The position numbers and the translations under genes are program-made. Below are positions 12,345 to 23,789 of a stretch of DNA of 64,000 bases, piece after piece. A model generated the notes under the pieces. The model worked only from the letters and a program-made list of their open reading frames with translations, did not search any database and was not told where the DNA came from. Within the stretch, counting starts at the first letter, position 1. Every line of letters starts with the position of its first letter. Source of the stretch: Imbricaverruca yamaguchii (lineage: Eukaryota; Arthropoda; Thecostraca; Neoverrucidae); contig JAOTOL010001616.1 in NCBI GenBank assembly GCA_034440575.1, forward strand, positions 620,001-684,000, read 5' to 3'.

Positions 12345-12765
12345 GGCTGTCAGTGCAGCGGGTCTGTTCAGTCGGTGTCTGGCAGTGCATAGCGGGTCTG
12401 TTCAGTCGGTGTCTGGCAGTGCAGCAGGTCTGTTCAGTCAGTGTCTGGCAGTGCAGCGGGTCTGTTCAGTCGGTGTCTGGCAGTGCAGCAGGTCTGTTCA
12501 GTCGGTGTCTGGCAGTGCGTGAGTTTGTTCAGTCGGTGTCTGGCAGTGCAGCGGGTCTGTTCAGTCGGTGTCTGGCAGTACAGCGGGACTGTTCAGTCGG
12601 TGTCGGGCAGTGCAGCGGGTCTGTTCAGTCGGTGTCTGGCAGTGCAGCGGGTCTGTTCAGTCGGTGTCTGGCAGTGCAGCGGGTCTGTTCAGTCTGTGTC
12701 TGGCAGTGCAGCGAGTCTGTTCAGTCGGTGGCTGGCAGTGCAGCGGGTCGCTGTAGTTAGTGTCC
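12345..12765. repeat. 32-bp minisatellite, about 13 units
   Basis: The unit is CAGTGCAGCGGGTCTGTTCA followed by GTCGGTGTCTGG, with single-base variants. Diverged units begin around 12290. Confidence 0.95.
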
Positions 12766-13218
12766 CGTCCACTGCAGCGTATTGCGGCTGGGTCGGGTGC
12801 AGTGAGCGTCACCGACACGACTCACTGTGTGTGACTGGGGTTATTCCCGCGAGCCGAAAACCGTGCAACACCACTGCGCTGTTGTCGAATGGCTCGCTCT
12901 GCCAGACTGGCTAACACTGCTGGCTGGCTGCCCTCGTGTGTGCGAACGTAGTTGCTGTTTTCTGAATCGCTAAGCAGATGGGGAGTTATCGGTCTCCATT
13001 GGACTAATAGCAATTATGGGAAATGCTCTAAAAGACAATAAAAGCAGATAAGAATTTCATTATGACAGATATACCGCTTGGGTTTTCGGCAAACAGAAAA
13101 GAACATCCAGTCATCATATTTGGTGAATATGTTCTCGGTGCGGTATAGGCACCAAACTACGCGCGGCCTGTTGACTTTGGTCTCCTGTTCATATCAGCCA
13201 GATGCATCTTCCACATTC

Positions 13219-13560
13219 GTTCGGGTGGCTTCCGGTGGGCGGGAGTATGGTGCGTGATGTGCCAGGTTCTCCATGTGTCGCCCTCGGGGCACGTCACGAC
13301 CTTACGGTCGTCGGCGGTGGTGGTTGCTTCGGGGGGGGGGGGGGGGGTGTTGGGCCTTTCGCCGACCTTAATCGCCGGTGTGGTTGGCTTCCGATGGGCG
13401 GGAGTATGGTGCGTTATGTGCGAGGTTCTCCTTGTGTCCCCCCCCGGGGGCACCCCAACACCCTAAAACGGCCGGGGGGGGGTGGGGGTTTGGTGGGGGG
13501 GGTGGTTTGATGTGGAGGTTCTTTGTCTCGGTCGGGGGGGAAAAAGTGGGGGGTGGGTGG
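13219..13560. repeat. Diverged 159-bp-spaced duplication with G-rich homopolymer tract
   Basis: GGTGGCTTCCGGTGGGCGGG at 13225 and its near copy at 13384 (GGTTGGCTTCCGATGGGCGG) begin two similar segments of about 80 bp. Runs of G at 13330-13348 and 13470-13560 look like low-complexity or poorly polished sequence. Confidence 0.7.
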
Positions 13561-13854
13561 TTCACGTCATCGACAGCAACTGTGACCGGCCGGGCTGCGG
13601 AACAGATCCCGGCCCGATCCGAAACTCGAACCGGCTGGCTACGCCGACAGCTGCATCTCTAATAGACGAGGGGTTCCCCACTCCTGCCCGAACCGCACGC
13701 GACTCCAACTCAGTGTTGAAGCCGAGAGCGACGTTCCATCGCGTGCGTGCTTCACATTCTCCGCTGGCAGATGAGAGGTCGTGCGCTGGGAAGATGGCGC
13801 CGATGCAATCAGCGCCTTGCTTTGCCGGAAGGTCATCGCCGTCACACACCTGTA

Positions 13855-14745
13855 CCGCGTACACTGACTCGCTGGCCGCGTACCGCGTACACTGACTCAC
13901 TGGCCGCGTACCGCGTACACTGACTCGCTGGCCGCGTACCGCGTACACTGACTCACTGGCCGCGTACCGCGTACACTGACTCACTGGCCGCGTACCGCGT
14001 ACACTGACTCACTGGCCACCGCGTACCGCGTACACTGACTCACTGGCCGCGTACCGCGTACACTGACTCACTGGCCGCGTACCGCGTACACTGACTCACT
14101 GGCCGCGTACCGCGTACACTGACTCACTGGCCGCGTACCGCGTACACTGACTCACTGGCCGCGTACCGCGTACACTGACTCACTGGCCGCGTACCGCGTA
14201 CACTGACCCACTGGCCGCGTACCGCGTACACTGACTCACTGGCCGCGTACCGCGTACACCAACTCACTGGCCGCGTACCGCGTACACTGACTCACTGGCC
14301 GCGTGCCGCGTACACTGACTCGCTGGCCGCGTACCGCGTACACTGACTCTCACTGGCCGCGTACCGCGTACACTGACTCACTGGCCGCGTACCGCGTACA
14401 CTGACTCACTGGCCGCGTACCGCGTACACTGACTCACTGGCCGCGTACCGCGTACACCGACTCACTGGCCGCGTACCGCGTACACTGACTCGCTGGCCGC
14501 GTACCGCGTACACTGACTCACTGGCCGCGTACCGCGTACACTGACTCACTGGCCGCGTACCGCGTACACTGACTCACTGACCACTTACCGCGTACACTGA
14601 CTCACTGGCCGCGTACCTCGTACAGTGACTCACTGGCCGCGTACCGCGTACACTGACTCACTGGCCGCGTACCGCGTACACTGACTCACTGACCGCGTAC
14701 CGCGTACACTGACTCACTGGCCGCGTACCTCGTACACTGACTCAC
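13855..14745. repeat. 28-bp minisatellite, about 32 units
   Basis: The unit is GCGTACCGCGTACACTGACT followed by CACTGGCC, with a few point variants and indels. It is unrelated to the other 28-bp array at 5360-6725. Confidence 0.97.
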
Positions 14746-15055
14746 TGGCCCGATGAAGCCAATGCCTACACCTACGTGCTGGGTACTGGTCCATGCAGCT
14801 GCTCAGCTGGCCGTTTGATAGATGGGTCCAGTCCGCAGACCGGCGTCCTTGCGCGGTCGCCTTTCAGACCAACGGGGAACGATAACAGACTGAGTTTGTT
14901 GAAGCATGCAAGGTCAACAACGCTGGAGCAAATACGAATACTTAGTGCTTCTGATGTTTCCCAGCAGTTTCCGATTTTACGTTCCGAGAAGTGTTCGGTG
15001 ATATGTTCCTCGTGGAAGTATGCTGCTGAATTTATCTGTGTTGCGAGCGAAATTG

Positions 15056-15172
15056 TAGGTGTGCTACGAGCGGAGTTGTATGTATGTCGAGAGCGGAGTT
15101 GTAGGTATGTTACGAGCGGAGTTGTGGGCGTGTCCCGAGCGGAGTTGTGGGCGTGTCCCGAGTGGAGTTTTC
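15056..15172. repeat. 23-bp tandem repeat, five units
   Basis: Unit AGCGGAGTTGTGGGCGTGTC plus CCG, with older units reading AGGTATGTTACG. Confidence 0.85.
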
Positions 15173-15529
15173 TCCCTGCGCTACCACTGCATGATCGTCG
15201 ATATGTACAATATCAGTGGATCAGCTGCAAATAACACGGCTACGTGAACAGGAGTGTCATTTTATGTATGCTGAGAGTCCACGACCCCCTCGATCATTGA
15301 TCTGGCCTCTCAATCATCGATTTCTCTCCCCCCACCGATCAGGCTGAAGTTTAACCATTGGGGCTATGGGCATGCACTAGATACCAATGGTTCTCGGGTC
15401 AACCTTGCCATCAAACAGGTCACTTGCCCCCTAACCAACTTAATAAAGTGACGCCCATGCATATGAGTGAGGCATTCGGTACACTCGGAACTCGGAACTG
15501 TAGCGCCGGTCTATAAATCAGCCTTCAGA

Positions 15530-15549
15530 GCCTCCAGCGCGCTGGAGGC
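15530..15549. other. Perfect 20-bp palindrome
   Basis: GCCTCCAGCGCGCTGGAGGC is its own reverse complement. No repeat context; possible cruciform or dimeric protein site. Confidence 0.9.
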
Positions 15550-15694
15550 CGAAAAGTCTCATTCGTAAACAGTGGAGTCATCATAAGAAACGTATCGGGG
15601 GTGGGATGAGCTTCCTGGTGGTAGATACCCTGGTGTGGTTCCCCGAAATCTTGTGAATACTTCAGGAAAACTTCCCCTGTAAACTCCGCAGATT

Positions 15695-15753
15695 ATGGGC
15701 GCTGCATAACCGATGCAGTCGATGTGTCCCTAAACCCCAATAAACAACAACCA
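15695..15753 (+). mobile_element. Mini-SINE copy B (59 bp) with 8-bp target-site duplication
   Basis: Starts ATGGGCGCTGCATAACCGATG and ends AATAAACAACAACCA. CGCAGATT flanks it on both sides (15687-15694 and 15754-15761). It shares the start point and internal GCAGTCGATG with the other copies; the tail carries an extra AACA-type repeat. Confidence 0.75.
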
Positions 15754-17282
15754 CGCAGATTACAGCCGCGCCATGATTTGGTGTGCACCTGGATGTTCAG
15801 GGAATCCCGGCAGCGTATGCTTCCTCCAGCGCCATCGTACGCCGACCTGGTGCACGCCAGGTCTGCCTGTCGGTCCCGCCTTCCGCCGTGTTTGCGCACA
15901 CACGTGTGAAGTTTCGGTGAAGCCATTCGTGGCGGTCGTTCCGCTCGGTGGATTGCCTCAGAACAGGTACGGGTCGGGAGAGAGAGACAGGCTGCCTGTC
16001 GGCTGGTGGCCAGCTGCACCTTCGGCCGCGCTGTGGTCGACCCGTGGTGTAACCGCCTACACGGTTCATGCTCTTCTGTGCGTGTTCTTTGTCGCAACGT
16101 CGTAACTACTCCACTGATTCCGCTGTGCGTGACTTTGCGTATTACGTGGGTTCCAACCGAGGAACGTTTTGCCAAGTCTCGTTCTGCATGCATTTTGTCA
16201 GCAGCTTGTGTCGTTATTTGTAAACTTCTGAACTTCACCTGGAAAAACCTAACCGTTAATGGCACACACATCCGTGAATATTTTCAACACCTCAGCCAAG
16301 CGCATTGTTGATACAAAATTGCCTACGAACTTTCCATGTCTGCCGTGATCTTATCATCATGTCTCGTGAATGTCGCCATCTTGCATACGAAACCACACAT
16401 GCCAAGGCATGTGCAGCTTCAGTTCAACTTAGTAAAGTCCCCGCATTCCTCGCGGAATCCACGAAATTAATATAGGGATTTCGTCGGGAATGAATAGGGA
16501 AGGATATCTGACGTCGGAGTCAGCGGAATGCGCGGACATGCGATATTGATGACGCTGGCGGATCGATAAATTTTGATGAGATGCGGGCACTCGTCTGCGT
16601 GGGTGCTATTGATTGCAAGCATTTCAAGGGAATGTACCCTAGCTTCTCTGGAGGGACGCCTTTTGCACTCATTACACCCACCCTTGAATTTTTTCAGCCT
16701 TCAGCTGAAGACAGTATTCAAGGAGGTAGCACTCGAGCGTCCTGGAGGGGTGGGATCCCACAGGTTTCTGTACCCCGTGGAATGGCCCCTGGTAGAGGAG
16801 GAATGTGTGCGCTGAGCTCATATAGGTTGTATGTATAGCTTTGTAAAAGGCAAAGGTATATGACTGACCCATGCACTTACAGGATAGCAATAGTTATGAC
16901 CTGTTTACATGACATGATGCATTTGTGTGACAGGTTCGTAAATACACAGGCGCATGCTGAGCTCGGCTCACTGAGAGTGCCACCATGTACCCCCTCACAC
17001 TCGCCAGACTTGTGGGCGGACGGCGGCGATGTGCCGATTATTAACCGACGGTGCGATGACCCGATACTGGTCGGCTTGCCGGGCCAGGGCGTGGTCACTG
17101 CACCTACTTCTGAGCCACCCGCCCCGAAGTCACGTGACTCGGCCTGCCGGATCGGTGACCGCTCGACCATTTCCCCGCCCCGGGCGCCCACGTGAGCGGA
17201 CCCACTGGGTGGGCCCGTGTGAGCTTGGCCAAGCCGTGCTCTGGTGACCTGGACGCGCCGCGTGACTGGCCTGGCGGCTTTG
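15754..17282. other. Unique intron sequence, no gene supported
   Basis: Short ORFs on both strands are unrecognised. An imperfect inverted repeat (ATTCCTCGCGGAATCC near 16444 against GGGATTTCGTCGGGAAT near 16476) is visible. Confidence 0.4.
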
Positions 17283-18905
17283 ACCAGTGCAGCACCACCT
17301 CTGGCGAGTGTCATCTCCACCTCTGTTGTCTCCCTGAGCCTGCCCTGATCGGTGTCGTGGACCGGTACAGTAGTACCACCCCAGGCGAGTGCCTTCTCCA
17401 CTCCACCATCCTTGGCACTTTGGCACTGTCTTCCTCAGTCAGCCCTGATCGGTATCGTGTACCAGTATAGTAGCACCACCTCAGGCGAGTGCCTTCGCTA
17501 CCCTCCTGTCTTCCTCAGTCAGCCCTGATCGGTGTCGTGGACCAGTACAGTAGCACCACCTCAGGCGAGTGCCTTCTCCACCCTCTTGTCTTCCTCAGTC
17601 AGCCCTGATCGGTATCGTGGACCAGTACAGTGGCACCGTCTCAGGCGAGTGCCTTCTCCACCCTCTTATCGTCCTCAGTCAGCCCTGATCGGTGTCGTGG
17701 ACCGGTACAGTAGCACCACCTCAGGCGAGTGCCTTCTCCACCCTCCTGTCGTCCTCAGCCAGCCCTGATCGGTATCGTGGACCAGTACAGTGGCACCACC
17801 TCAGGCGAGTGCCTTCTCCACCCTCCTGTCTTCCTCAGTCAGCCCTGATCGGTGTCGTGGACAAGTACAGTAGCACCACCTCAGGCGAGTGCCTTCTCCA
17901 CCCTCCTGTCGTCCTCAGCCAGCCCTGATCGGTATCGTGGACCAGTACAGTAGCACCACCTCAGGCGAGTGCCTTCTCCACCCTCCTGTCTTCCTCAGTC
18001 AGCCCTGATCGGTGTCGTGGACCAGTACAGTAGCACCACCTCAGGCGAGTGCCTTCTCCACCCCTTGGTTTGGCACTGTCTTCCTCAGTCAGCCTGATCG
18101 GTATCGTGGACCGGTACAGTGGCACCGTCTCAGGCGAGTGCCTTCTCCACCCTCCTGTCGTCCTCAGCCAGCCCTGATCGGTATCGTGGACCAGTACAGT
18201 GGCACCGTCTCAGGCGAGTGCCTTCTCCACCCTCTTGTCGTCCTCAGTCAGCCCTGATCGGTATCGTGGACCGGTACAGTAGCACCACCTCAGGCGAGTG
18301 CCTTCTCCACCCTCCTGTCTTCTTCAGCCAGCCCTGATCGGTATCGTGGACCAGTACAGTGGCACCACCTCAGGCGAGTGCCTTCTCCACCCTCTTGTCT
18401 TCCTCAGTCAGCCCTGATCGGTATCGTGGACCAGTACAGTGGCACCGTCTCAGGCGAGTGCCTTCTCCACCCTCCTGTCGTCCTCAGCCAGCCCTGATCG
18501 GTATCGTGGACCGGTACAGTGTCATCACCTCAGGCGAGTGCCTTCGCTACCCTCCTGTCTTCCTCAGTCAGCCCTGATCGGTGTCGTGGACCAGTACAGT
18601 AGCACCACCTCAGGCGAGTGCCTTCTCCACCCTCTTGTCTTCCTCAGTCAGCCCTGATCGGTATCGTGGACCGGTACAGTAGCACCACCTCAGGCGAGTG
18701 CCTTCTCCACGCCTGTCGTCCTCAGCCAGCCCTGATCGGTATCGTGGACCAGTACAGTGGCACCGTCTCAGGCGAGTGCCTTCTCCACCCTCCTGTCGTC
18801 CTCAGCCAGCCCTGATCGGTATCGTGGACCAGTATGGTAGCACCACCTCAGGCGAGTGCCTTCTCCACCCTCCTGTCGTCCTCAGCCAGCCCTGATCGGT
18901 ATCGT
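17283..18905. repeat. 80-bp minisatellite, about 20 units
   Basis: The unit begins CCCTGATCGGTATCGTGGAC and includes CTCAGGCGAGTGCCTTCTCC. Units alternate between two subtypes (ACCACCTCAGG and ACCGTCTCAGG; CTGTCTTCC and CTGTCGTCC). A few units have deletions (18061-18100 and 18711). The unit is distinct from the 80-bp repeat at 4438. Confidence 0.97.
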
Positions 18906-19383
18906 GGAGCAGCGCGGCGACACAGGGGTGGCGACACGAAGTCATTTTTCCAGTGGCAGCAGGAGCAACTGGTTCTCAATGGGACTCCTCTTCCTTTCGG
19001 GGCTTCTTTAAACTCGAGTGGGTCTCCTGAATTGGTGTGCATCTGCAAATTATTCAGGGCTAATGGGCCTCCTGATCAGAGTGTTTTGCCGGATATTGTG
19101 GACTTTTAATGAACTCTATTAACTTTCTTCCTATGCCAATGTGACTCCCGTCCCGGGGCCTTCTGTCGGCAGGACAAATATATTTCATGCTTATAGCGTT
19201 CAGTAATTTATGTAAAGCCAAAATAGTTAGTTCCCTGCTTCACTACAGAGGGCTGCCCCTACCACTGATAGTGCCGCTCCGTCGATAGCAACACCTCTCG
19301 TCATCTCCCTGCCCGTCTGCCCTGTCCCCTCACAGTCCACAGAAGCTGTGGAGCAGGTCAGAACGAACATACGATCGCCGAAT

Positions 19384-19560
19384 GCCTCGATGTCCGGTGA
19401 TTGGTCTGGCGGAGCTGAGGACAGCACCTCGATGTCCGGTGATTGGTCGGGCGGAGATGAGGACAGCACCTCGATGTCCGGTGGTTGGTCGGGCGGAGAT
19501 GAGGACAGCACCTCGATGTCCGGTGATTGGTCGGGCGGAGCTGAGGACAGCACCTCGATG
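19384..19560. repeat. 42-bp tandem repeat, four units
   Basis: Unit CTCGATGTCCGGTGATTGGT followed by CGGGCGGAGATGAGGACAGCAC. In frame because 42 is divisible by 3, but too short and without exon signals. Confidence 0.9.
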
Positions 19561-19719
19561 TCACACAGCCGCACCACACAGGCATTTGTGCCGTGGCTGC
19601 ACCACCTCTGAGTCTCTGTGGCTCCGGGGCGTAGCATAGGCGCCTGGACCGGCTCTGTGGCTGTGACCAGACACCTACACCACTGCCAGTTCTATGACTG
19701 ATCAGATAGCTGCACCAGT

Positions 19720-19965
19720 TATGTAACTATGCTGTGACGGCTGCGCTGGTTCTGCAGCTTGCTGTGGCGGTTGCACCAGTTCTGCAGCTTGTTATGACGG
19801 CTGCACCATCTATGCAGTTCGCTATGACAGCTGTACCAATCTGCAGCTCGCTATGACGGTTGCACCAGTTCTGCAGCTTGCTATAACGGCTGCACCAGTT
19901 CTACAGCTCGCTGTGACGGCTGCACCAGTTCTACAGCTCGCTATGACGGCTGCACCAGTTCCGTG
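19720..19965. repeat. 30-bp tandem repeat, about eight units
   Basis: Unit TATGACGGCTGCACCAGTTC then TGCAGCTCGC; flanks are more diverged. Confidence 0.85.
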
Positions 19966-20093
19966 TTGGCTCGCACGAGTGCACGGCTCGACAGGAGGCT
20001 GCTTTGATCTAGTGGCTCTCTTCCTGTGGAGGGCAGCTGCCGCGGAGTGACCACGCACCGGGGCGCGGTCGGCGGCGGCCCTCAAACGGTGGC

Positions 20094-20272
20094 GTCAACC
20101 CAGGAGTAACACGTGGCGCCACGTGCTAACCCAGGAGTAACACGTGGCGCCACGTGTTAACCCAGGAGTAACACGTGGCGCCACGTTCTCAGGAGTAACA
20201 CGTGGCGCCACATGTTAACCCAGGAGTAACACGTGGCGTCACGTGTTAACCCAGGAGTAACACGTGGCGCAC
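20094..20272. repeat. 31-bp array of CACGTG double-palindrome units, six units
   Basis: Each unit is CCCAGGAGTAACACGTGGCG followed by CCACGTGTTAA. CACGTGGCGCCACGTG is a perfect 16-bp palindrome holding two E-box/ACGT cores. Later units are slightly diverged (GGCGTCACGTG, CCACATG, GGCGCACAC). Confidence 0.92.
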
Positions 20273-20509
20273 ACAGAGACATACACTGTGCTGTCGGCCA
20301 TTGGCCTTAGCTTGTTCACAGTATCTGGTCTGCTTCTAGCCGGCTGCGTACTGACATGTGAGATCGTTACATGTCGCTATAATGCTGCTCCCCCACCGCG
20401 GTCTTCCAAAGGTGAGGTGGGCCTGTCCCTGTGTCCTTCAGCCACAGGGACTTATTTCGCTAGTCGGCAGGTATTGGGAGCATTATGGCTTGAATGGTAA
20501 GTATATTAA

Positions 20510-20596
20510 TTTTTTTAGAAAAAATTTTTAACAACACAATAGGGGGCGCAACAAAAAAAGAGAAGGCGCCCCCCCCCTTAAAAAAAAAAAAAATAG

Positions 20597-20633
<37 letters not shown>

Positions 20634-20785
20634 GAAGAAAATAAAAAAAAAAAAAAAACAAAGAAGGGGGGGGAAAAAAAAGGGGGGAGCCGGCGGGAAC
20701 CACCCCCCCGGAAGGGGGACAGGGGGGGGGGGGAAAGGGGGGGAAGGAAAAAGGAGGGGGGGGGGGGGGGGAGGCCCCGGGATAA
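20510..20785. repeat. Homopolymer-rich low-complexity block (A, C and G runs)
   Basis: Runs of C, then A, then mixed A/G, then G over about 270 bp. The pattern looks like unpolished low-quality sequence, or a real poly-purine tract. Translations here should be ignored. Confidence 0.8.
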
Positions 20786-21690
20786 TGAGTGCCCACGGTG
20801 GCATGTCAAGCCTTGGAAAGCCAAGCCGCAGTTTCAACTCTGTTAAAGTCTGATCCATCTATATTCAACTGATTTCACGACGTCCTCATTAGTGTGTTGA
20901 TTAATTTAGTGAATTGCTTAGGTTTCGCAGGTTATTCCTCCTTTAGCTTTTAATGGCGGTACGTCTCCAGTAAAACGTACTGGAGCTATTATTGTTGCAG
21001 CGTTCGCAAGAATATGCAAGTCACAAAGAGAGTCGATGCTGTTGCAATAACATTCGTCGTTCAATTACTTATCAGGGATAAATGTGCCTATTTACTGTAC
21101 TCTGACAGCATAAGACGTGGCTTCTGATCCTGCACCTTATTAGAACCGCTTGCGTTTGAACAGCTTGGTCATTTGTGATTCGTGGATATTGTTGAAAGGT
21201 TTTGTTACGTTTTCAATGCTAGCTGCAGGGCTGTATGAGCTTCTGTGAGAAGTTGAAAAACAGAGCTACCTTGGCCCATGGGGAAAATCGTTAGGATATC
21301 GAGAAGTGAGTGGACACATAGGCCTCCAATCCGCACGATCCTCCATATAACGACAACTATATGACAAACGACCTCTCCCCTTCTGTATTGTGATGGGATG
21401 CAGATATGCAAGCATCACTTTGCACTGGTCATCCGAAGTATGGCCTTCGCCAATGTGCGCCGTGTTTATTGATCAGCCTGCCCTATTGAACTTCCGCCTT
21501 GACATTAGCAACGTGATGTGGCATCGCTGGTTCAGAGTTCAGCGCTTGAACGAGTCGTGGTCACCGAAGTGTTTACTTATCTCGATATGCACAGTGCACT
21601 CGACCATTGAGCAGCCCGCTGCACCCGCACAGATCAGTCCACTGTACCCTGAGCCGCAAACATTTGTGTAGGAGCTATTTGAATGTTTTA
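20786..21690. other. Unique AT-leaning intron sequence, no gene seen
   Basis: Only short unrecognised ORFs. Confidence 0.5.
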
Positions 21691-21699
21691 GATCTGACC

Positions 21700-22535
21700 T
21701 TGGATCGTATGATCGTATGGATCGTATGACCCGGGCGCCGCCGGGTACGCGTGGCGGTGTGTCCGCATGGGCGTACGCATGGATGTGTGGCGAGGTTTTC
21801 ACGGTCGGGTATGACCGGGCAGTGGATGTGCTGTGGTACGGACGGTGTTGTCGGGCAGGACTGGTTATAGGTACGGTGTGATGTGGACGACATGTTCGGG
21901 TGCGATAGGGTGTGGCAGATATCCTGTGGTGCGGAGACATGGCCCGGTTTGACTGGGCGGTAGATATGCACATAAATGGGCTGGGTACACATGAACACAT
22001 AGGCGCACCGGAGGGGGGTGGGGGCAGGGAGACCAGAGTGCCCTTTTGGCCAAAAGTGCCCTTTTGACCGAAAAGTGCCCTCTTGGCCGGAACGTCCCAA
22101 ATTTAGCCCAAAAATCACCTGCCTTATGTGCCCAGCCTGTGCCAAAGGTGCCCTTTGGGCCCAAAACTGCCCTTTTGGCCAATTTTTTTTCACGCCCCCC
22201 CCACGGTCAACAAACCTTCAAGTGCGCCCCGGGCTGCAAAGTGCCCTTTTGGAGCCGGTCAGGTGCACTTTTGGAGCCGGCCAAGTGCCCTTTTCGGTCC
22301 GGCCCCCCATGGAAAAATCCTGGGTGCGCGCCTGCATGAACATGAAGTGAACATGAAGTGCACACGCAGTGATATCCACACATGGGTTGGGTGTGGACGG
22401 GCGGTCCATATGCTGTGGTGTGGGTTGGGTGTGACTGTGTGGCTGATGTACTGTGACATGGACGGTCTTATCGTGCATGACTGGATTATAAACATGCCGC
22501 GGCATCAGTTTTATGGTGATGTGTGACTGACCATA
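21700..22535. repeat. Degenerate GT-rich repeat flanking a CCCTTTTGGCC-type array
   Basis: At 22030-22310 short units of GTGCCCTTTTGGCCAAAA type repeat irregularly. On both sides lie diverged copies of one GT-rich segment: GTGGATGTGCTGTGGTACGG near 21822 aligns with GCTGATGTACTGTGACATGG near 22442. This suggests an old satellite interrupted by a younger array. Confidence 0.5.
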
Positions 22536-22820
22536 ATCAGCTACGATACGCCGTGGGCGGCATACCTTCAGTGTCATTCGGCTATGCCTTAATATTACCA
22601 GCAAAATGAGAATGCTGAAGAGCGAGAGTGCGAGCCAGCTCCTCGGCACCGGACCTTGGGTCGATCTCCCCGACCGCGCGGGATTCCGTGAGGCCACACA
22701 GGTGCCCCCTCAACCCCCCACCCCACCACCTACCCAGATTTGCCTCCAGTGGTCATCGTCGGCGTCGACGCGGTGATGTCTGAATGACTACTATCACAAG
22801 GGTGTTGTTCTGGACATTGG

Positions 22821-23785
22821 TGCAGTGGTACAGTGGTACAGTGGTACAGTGGTACAGTGGTACAGTGGTACAGTGGTACAGTGGTACAGTGGTACAGTGG
22901 TACAGTGGTACAGTGGTACAGTGGTACAGTGGTACAGTGGTACAGTGGTACAGTGGTACAGTGGTACAGTGGTACAGTGGTACAGTGGTACAGTGGTACA
23001 GTGGTACAGTGGTGCAGTGGTGCAGTGGTGCAGTGGTGCAGTGGTGCAGTGGTGCAGTGGTGCAGTGGTACAGTGGTACAGTGGTACAGTGGTGCAGTGG
23101 TGCAGTGGTACAGTGGTACAGTGGTACAGTGGTACAGTGGTACAGTGGTACAGTGGTACAGTGGTACAGTGGTACAGTGGTGCAGTGGTACAGTGGTACA
23201 GTGGTACAGTGGTACAGTGGTACAGTGGTACAGTGGTACAGTGGTAAGTGGTGCAGTGGTGCAGTGGTACAGTGGTACAGTGGTACAGTGGTACAGTGGT
23301 ACAGTGGTACAGTGGTACAGTGGTACAGTGGTACAGTGGTACAGTGGTACAGTGGTACAGTGGTACAGTGGTACAGTGGTACAGTGGTACAGTGGTACAG
23401 TGGTACAGTGGTACAGTGGTACAGTGGTACAGTGGTACAGTGGTACAGTGGTACAGTGGTACAGTGGTACAGTGGTACAGTGGTACAGTGGTACAGTGGT
23501 ACAGTGGTACAGTGGTGCAGTGGTACAGTGGTACAGTGGTACAGTGGTACAGTGGTACAGTGGTACAGTGGTACAGTGGTACAGTGGTACAGTGGTACAG
23601 TGGTACAGTGGTACAGTGGTACAGTGGTACAGTGGTACAGTGGTACAGTGGTACAGTGGTACAGTGGTACAGTGGTACAGTGGTACAGTGGTACAGTGGT
23701 ACAGTGGTACAGTGGTACAGTGGTACAGTGGTACAGTGGTACAGTGGTACAGTGGTACAGTGGTACAGTGGTACAGTGGTACAGT
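22821..23785. repeat. 8-bp satellite (TACAGTGG)n, about 120 units
   Basis: An almost pure array of TACAGTGG, with TGCAGTGG variants clustered at about 23011-23103 and a few singles, and one 3-bp loss near 23244. It is stop-free in every frame on both strands, so it yields 350-codon artefact ORFs. Confidence 0.98.
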
Positions 23786-23789
23786 ACAG

